Source of the DNA: an uncultured Spirochaetales bacterium
Lineage (GTDB): Bacteria; Spirochaetota; Spirochaetia; Sphaerochaetales; Sphaerochaetaceae
Direction: 5' to 3'
DNA: 44,363 nt
Assembly (NCBI GenBank): GCA_949295505.1
Contig: CASFLH010000046.1
Span: 1 to 44,363, forward strand
Shown here: in pieces, positions 40,790 to 44,363 of the stretch
Layout: each line of letters starts with the position of its first letter
Position numbering within the stretch: position 1 is the stretch's first letter
Made by a program: the position numbers and the translations under genes
Notes under the pieces: generated by a model
What the model saw: the letters and a program-made list of their open reading frames with translations, nothing else
What the model was told of the DNA's origin: nothing
Database searches by the model: none

Positions 40790-43588
40790 TCAACCAACAT
40801 CAATAGTTACTTCAATCGGAGCTTCTGATGAGTGGCCGTTGCAAGTCCAGGAAATCTCTACTGCATACTCTTTTTCTGGAGTGCTCCATGTAGTGACAGA
40901 TTCACCATCAGTTACATTCGCAGCAGGGCATACATACTTGTAATCAATGATAGGCATCTGATCTATTGGTGTTGCACCCTCACCAAATGTACGACCAGAG
41001 AACCACGTCACCTTGAAACCAAAGTCATCATCGTCATATGTTGTACTCGGCTGACCTGTAATTGTATCAGAAGCAACAGTAATACTTACAGGATAGTCTT
41101 CAACAGGTTTAACCCATGCAATAAACCTATCCTGAGTCTTTCCATTGCAGCTCCATGCAAATACTACGTTCTCTCCGTCTGTATTTGTCGCCGTTGCAGG
41201 TTCCTTGAGTGTAAATTCAATCTCAGGTGCTTCATTATCAGCATATTCTGTACCAGAAGCCCATTCGACATCGAAATTGAACATATCAAGTGTATAAGGA
41301 GTTCCTGTGTATACTACCAGATCATCCTTAAGGGTTGCAGTAACAGTTTCCGGATAATCATAACCAATTACTGTAAACGGAACGAGATCATTTACAGTCT
41401 CGCCTGTTTCACCAACATAGGAAACCTTTGCATAGACCGTATTCTCACCAACAGCAACATTTGTAGTGACAAGCTCAAATCCGCTAATTGTGATTGGAGT
41501 ATCTGTGCCATGAGCCTTGTATCCGCTTACTGTATAATCTGCTGTATCAAGAGCTGTGTCCTTGAGGCTGTCATTATAATAGTAAATAGTTTCTTCAACA
41601 CCTTCTGCCGGAGTAATTACAAGCTCTTCTCCTGTCAGCTTATAATACGGAGTCCAAGCAGGAATTGTAAGATCTGGTGTAAGTCTTATCTTCTTAGGAC
41701 CATTTTCACCATCTACAATTGCATTGAATCCATATGTCTGTTCTGTAGCAGCAACAGTAATCTCATCAATCATTCCTGTTGTTCTATTGACAATGTTGTA
41801 CTCACCTTCCTCAAGCTCTGCGACGATACCGAGATCATTCACAGCATTGACTTTGACAGTTGCTGTCGCGTCAGCAAGAGGCTTACCATCTTTAGTTGCT
41901 GCTGAATATTCGACATCTACATCAAGGCTATCTGCGTATGCAGGAGCAAGTGTAAGCGGGAAGTAAGCTACAGATGCCTTACCAACAGCATAAGCATATG
42001 TTACCTTAACATAGATCTGATCAACATCACGGAGATCTACGCCATCAGTAAGCGGTGTCATTACATCGTCAGTAAGTGAATATGCGAATGTGATTCCAAA
42101 CTTGTCAAAATTACCATTTGGAGCCATTACAGCACCTTCACTTGGTCTGATGAGTACGGACTTCACACCTGTCGTGTATTCAGGAGCAGTTGTATACTGC
42201 TGGGCTGCAAGCGTGATTCCAGAAAGATCTGCAGACTCGATGACATATGTTGTCTCGACTGGTTCAATCTTTCCAAGTGCAATTCCCTGGGTTGCACTTA
42301 CTCCCTTGTAGACAGGATATACCACAAGATAAGTGCTACCTACTTTTACCGTGTCAGAATCGCCACCTGTTGTGGTTGTATATGTATCCGCAGCTGGAAT
42401 CTTTCCATCTGTGATTGGTGTTGATCCACTTACAGAACCAAAATTATTTTCCTTGTATGCATATACCCACTCAAGACCTTCATCTTCCGGTGCGATTCTG
42501 TCTTTATCGATATATGCTTTGAGCATGGAAGACATATCAGGAAGATCTGATCCAGCAACAAGAATAGGATCCTTGTATGTTCCACTCTTTACAACAGTTA
42601 TATTTGCATCATCAAGTGTAAGTTTTTCATTTACAAACACAGTAGATACGCCTGCAAACTCTGCAAGGATGCCAACACCACTTGCCTTATCCGTGCAGAG
42701 ATTATTGGATGTGAAAGCATAACCATCTTGATCAACCCATGTGAATGTCACATCGGAAGAATCAACAGAGTACTCCTCTTCACCAACAAATGCTGTTACC
42801 TTGAACTTGGAGGCATCAACTGCAGGAAGTTCTGTGCCGTAATCGAGCTTAGCAAGAGAATATTCAGTAATTTCATTCACAAATTCTACTTCAATCTTGG
42901 AAACAACTGCATCCTCAGGAAGCTTTGATGACTCTCCATCCCATGTAGCTGTGAAATTAAAGTCAGCATTTACAGCAACACCATTGAAATTACCAACAAG
43001 AGCTTTAACTGTAGCCTTTGCCTCAACAGAAGGATTCTCTTCAGTAAGATTCTTAACTGTTGCCGGATCAACAAGATATTCACCAGGAACAAGAACCATT
43101 GTCTTCTCAGCATTCTCACTGTCAAGGTATGTTGCTGTTACTGTAAGATCTGACTCTGGGATATCAATCGTAACGTTAGCCGAAACAGACTCAGCATGTC
43201 CTGGATATGACTCAGGTCCAGTTACTGCGATGCTCTTGATGTTGTAGACTTTAACAGCAGCTGTTGCACAGATATCAGAATCAGCAAAGTTCTTTCCGAG
43301 ATCTGCCTTGACGGTATCCCCAACATTTACCTTTCCAACTGCTCCCTTATCAGTATCCAGATAAACAGATACTGTCTCATCCGCAGCAACGATTCTTCCG
43401 TTATCATATGTGATAGTTACGGTGAATTTGCTCGGATCGAATGCCTGCCCTTCAAGAAAGTCGCCAGTCTGGTTGATTGTACCACCGACAACAAAGCTTG
43501 GAAGCGTAGGCGCATTATCGCATCCCACAAACATGGCAAGCGCCATGATTGCGACTATGCACGTAAAAAGAATAGACTTCTTTTTCAT
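40790..43588 (-). CDS. large lipoprotein with repeated Ig-like domains
   Basis: 932 residues. The signal peptide begins MKKKSILFTCIVAIMALAMF and runs to a lipobox VGC|DN with Cys23. The rest is a chain of about ten beta-sandwich domains of the bacterial Ig-like type, each with the pattern of strand, YDNGR or similar turn, ADLGKN, and closing V-x-V-x-Y (for example GGTINQTGDFLEGQAF, SIAVTGPESYPGHAESV, SVTIASD-like strands late on). Surface-exposed adhesin or stalk is likely; no enzyme domain seen. AGGAGG precedes the ATG. The G10 tract sits in the promoter spacer. Composition is low in GC and rich in Thr, Val, Asp. Confidence 0.88.
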   Translation of the reverse strand: MKKKSILFTCIVAIMALAMFVGCDNAPTLPSFVVGGTINQTGDFLEGQAFDPSKFTVTITYDNGRIVAADETVSVYLDTDKGAVGKVNVGDTVKADLGKNFADSDICATAAVKVYNIKSIAVTGPESYPGHAESVSANVTIDIPESDLTVTATYLDSENAEKTMVLVPGEYLVDPATVKNLTEENPSVEAKATVKALVGNFNGVAVNADFNFTATWDGESSKLPEDAVVSKIEVEFVNEITEYSLAKLDYGTELPAVDASKFKVTAFVGEEEYSVDSSDVTFTWVDQDGYAFTSNNLCTDKASGVGILAEFAGVSTVFVNEKLTLDDANITVVKSGTYKDPILVAGSDLPDMSSMLKAYIDKDRIAPEDEGLEWVYAYKENNFGSVSGSTPITDGKIPAADTYTTTTGGDSDTVKVGSTYLVVYPVYKGVSATQGIALGKIEPVETTYVIESADLSGITLAAQQYTTAPEYTTGVKSVLIRPSEGAVMAPNGNFDKFGITFAYSLTDDVMTPLTDGVDLRDVDQIYVKVTYAYAVGKASVAYFPLTLAPAYADSLDVDVEYSAATKDGKPLADATATVKVNAVNDLGIVAELEEGEYNIVNRTTGMIDEITVAATEQTYGFNAIVDGENGPKKIRLTPDLTIPAWTPYYKLTGEELVITPAEGVEETIYYYNDSLKDTALDTADYTVSGYKAHGTDTPITISGFELVTTNVAVGENTVYAKVSYVGETGETVNDLVPFTVIGYDYPETVTATLKDDLVVYTGTPYTLDMFNFDVEWASGTEYADNEAPEIEFTLKEPATATNTDGENVVFAWSCNGKTQDRFIAWVKPVEDYPVSITVASDTITGQPSTTYDDDDFGFKVTWFSGRTFGEGATPIDQMPIIDYKYVCPAANVTDGESVTTWSTPEKEYAVEISWTCNGHSSEAPIEVTIDVG

Positions 43589-43621
43589 CGTATTCTCTCT
43601 CCTCCTAGATTCTCTGCATCA

Positions 43622-43652
43622 AGGTTACCCCCCCCCCGTATAAAATTGTCAA
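43622..43652 (-). promoter_or_regulatory. promoter of the Ig-like lipoprotein with G10 in the spacer
   Basis: Minus strand: perfect TTGACA (43647-43652), then 19 bases of which ten are G, then TAACCT (43622-43627). Two fewer Gs would give the optimal 17-base spacing. The -10 hexamer is the same as in the lacI promoter, where spacing is 17. Confidence 0.6.
43628..43637 (-). repeat. poly-G(10) tract (C10 on the plus strand)
   Basis: Ten consecutive C on the plus strand, G on the coding strand, between the -35 and -10 of the Ig-like lipoprotein promoter and about 40 bases before its ATG. Confidence 0.9.
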
Positions 43653-43744
43653 GTGTTTATCACTTTACTTTTTGAATATTTACCACCGGGGTAAAACAAA
43701 ATCGACAGATTTGATATATTTTGAATATATTTTAGGATTGTAAA

Positions 43745-43769
43745 GGGCTCACCCGGAGAAGGTGAGCCC
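43745..43769 (-). terminator. stem-loop terminator after HTH cassette copy 2
   Basis: GGGCTCACC (43745-43753) pairs with GGTGAGCCC (43761-43769), loop CGGAGAA. On the minus strand it is followed by TTTACAATCC. Upstream of it on that strand a GAAGAG/CTCTTC hairpin is shared with copy 1. Confidence 0.7.
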
Positions 43770-43814
43770 ACTAGATAAACTTTGGAAGAGGTTGAACACT
43801 CTTCGTTACCTATT

Positions 43815-44033
43815 TCATCGAGCGAAGGCTTTTCCTCCACCCCGATCCGCCCAGGTGTTATCACCGGAGGCGAATCTCCGCTTATACTCACGAACCGTAT
43901 ATACATTCAGTTCCGTAAGCTGAGCAGTCTTCTTGTATCCGTATCCCTGCTCAAAGAGCTTCAGGCATTCCTGACGCTTCGCATTTGGAATCCTTGTTCT
44001 GCTGCCTCGGAGGGACGTGTTGTTTGTTTCCAT
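43815..44033 (-). CDS. small helix-turn-helix protein, cassette copy 2
   Basis: 72 residues with the same single HTH as copy 1 (KRQECLKLFEQGYGYKKTAQ, then VYTVREYKRRFASGDNTWAD), a different first ten residues, and a nine-residue C-terminal extension (GGKAFAR end) where copy 1 has a stop. AGGAGG lies before the ATG at 44033. It is about 50 bases downstream of the partial surface-protein gene, behind a hairpin, exactly as copy 1 follows the Ig-like lipoprotein. Sequence-specific DNA binding is probable; the target is unknown. Confidence 0.8.
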   Translation of the reverse strand: METNNTSLRGSRTRIPNAKRQECLKLFEQGYGYKKTAQLTELNVYTVREYKRRFASGDNTWADRGGGKAFAR

Positions 44034-44042
44034 AGCGTCCTC

Positions 44043-44080
44043 CTGATAATCTGGGTCCAGCAAAAGCCAGACCCAATCAG
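44043..44080 (-). other. intercistronic hairpin before HTH copy 2
   Basis: CTGAT (44043-44047) pairs with ATCAG (44076-44080), and GGGTC (44053-44057) with GACCC (44070-44074). It takes the same position as the hairpin at 40754 although the sequence differs. Confidence 0.55.
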
Positions 44081-44083
44081 ATA

Positions 44084-44363
44084 TTAGTTACCAAACTGAT
44101 ATGCGAAGTATGCAATCTTACCTGTTGTTACATCTGTATATGATCCGAAGATTGTATACGTATAAGCAGGATCAGCCGGCCAAGGTGTACTGAATGTACC
44201 AGAAGTCTTATTTCCCTCTGGAATCTGTCCTTCTTCTGTCAGATTAACCTTACCCTGCATATAACCAACAAGCTTGAGATTTGTGTCGTTACCATACGTT
44301 GTCACAGATGTCTTATCGATATCAAAGTCATCAAAATTATACTGGAAATTAGCAGTAAGCTTC
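44084..44363 (-). CDS. C-terminal end of a surface protein, continues beyond the window
   Basis: The last 92 codons of a minus-strand gene whose start is outside the window. The visible part is rich in Thr, Asp, Tyr and Asn, with beta-strand-like alternation (KLTANFQYNFDDFDIDKT, then YTYTIFGSYTDVTTGKIAYF) and no recognisable domain. Low GC and the downstream hairpin plus HTH gene match the Ig-like lipoprotein cassette, so this is probably another secreted or lipid-anchored surface protein. Upstream leader and any G tract cannot be seen. Confidence 0.7.
   Translation of the reverse strand, partial: KLTANFQYNFDDFDIDKTSVTTYGNDTNLKLVGYMQGKVNLTEEGQIPEGNKTSGTFSTPWPADPAYTYTIFGSYTDVTTGKIAYFAYQFGN

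Noticed and set aside
40832-41905. 357-codon plus-strand frame antisense to the Ig-like lipoprotein
   Set aside because: Cysteine/isoleucine-rich translation with no ribosome site or domain; it is the shadow of the real minus-strand gene, which has a signal peptide and coherent repeats.
40547-44033. The two HTH genes as ends of one composite transposon flanking the Ig-like lipoprotein
   Set aside because: They are direct copies, but no transposase, terminal inverted repeats or target-site duplications are visible.

Overview
The window looks like a chromosome segment of a fermentative, anaerobic spirochaete; a gut-type member of the Sphaerochaetaceae is the best guess. This rests on a bacterial A/V-type ATPase, a class III (oxygen-sensitive) ribonucleotide reductase, a clostridial-type ferredoxin, a CUT1 sugar ABC system with a spirochaete-like binding-protein leader, a DUF4143 ATPase and several lipoproteins. 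Taxonomy is inference; no rRNA is present.

Layout. (1) 0.36-11.5 kb, minus strand: one long A/V-ATPase operon in the order G/H-C-I-K-F-E-A-B-D. It continues into a universal stress protein, a PTS EIIA-like protein and a beta-CASP metallo-beta-lactamase. Its promoter faces the promoter of a tRNA-Pro(GGG) gene across a shared palindrome. (2) 11.7-24.9 kb: housekeeping and redox genes. These are a flavodoxin-like reductase, nrdD fused to a glutaredoxin-like domain and preceded by two NrdR boxes, a topB-thioesterase-thioesterase-nrdG operon, a MATE exporter, a 55-residue 2[4Fe-4S] ferredoxin, xseA-xseB-purU, an RluA-type pseudouridine synthase with a Bax-inhibitor-1 protein, and a Bcp peroxiredoxin. 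(3) 25-36.4 kb: a plant-glycan (arabinose/xylose side chain) locus with a LacI regulator, GH127, binding protein, two permeases, an unassigned predicted (alpha/alpha)6 protein and a nearby GH43. Two matching LacI-type operators are visible. A DUF4143 ATPase preceded by four 23-bp tandem repeats interrupts the locus. (4) 36.5-44.36 kb: a lower-GC island of surface lipoproteins, interrupted by a conserved UPF0210/ACT gene pair.

The most interesting part is region 4. Three lipoprotein genes each carry a homopolymeric G tract at the 5' end, in three different positions. One (G7) sits where the Shine-Dalgarno sequence should be. One (G11) lies inside the signal-peptide codons, and the gene is out of frame as written but restored with 9 or 12 Gs. 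One (G10) lies inside a promoter spacer. This is the architecture of phase-variable contingency loci. In addition, two large surface-protein genes are each followed, after an intercistronic hairpin, by a nearly identical small helix-turn-helix gene and a terminator. This makes a repeated cassette, and the second copy's surface gene runs off the window end.

Coordinates give the start codon I judge best. Where a longer reading frame is open, the reason for choosing the internal start is stated.
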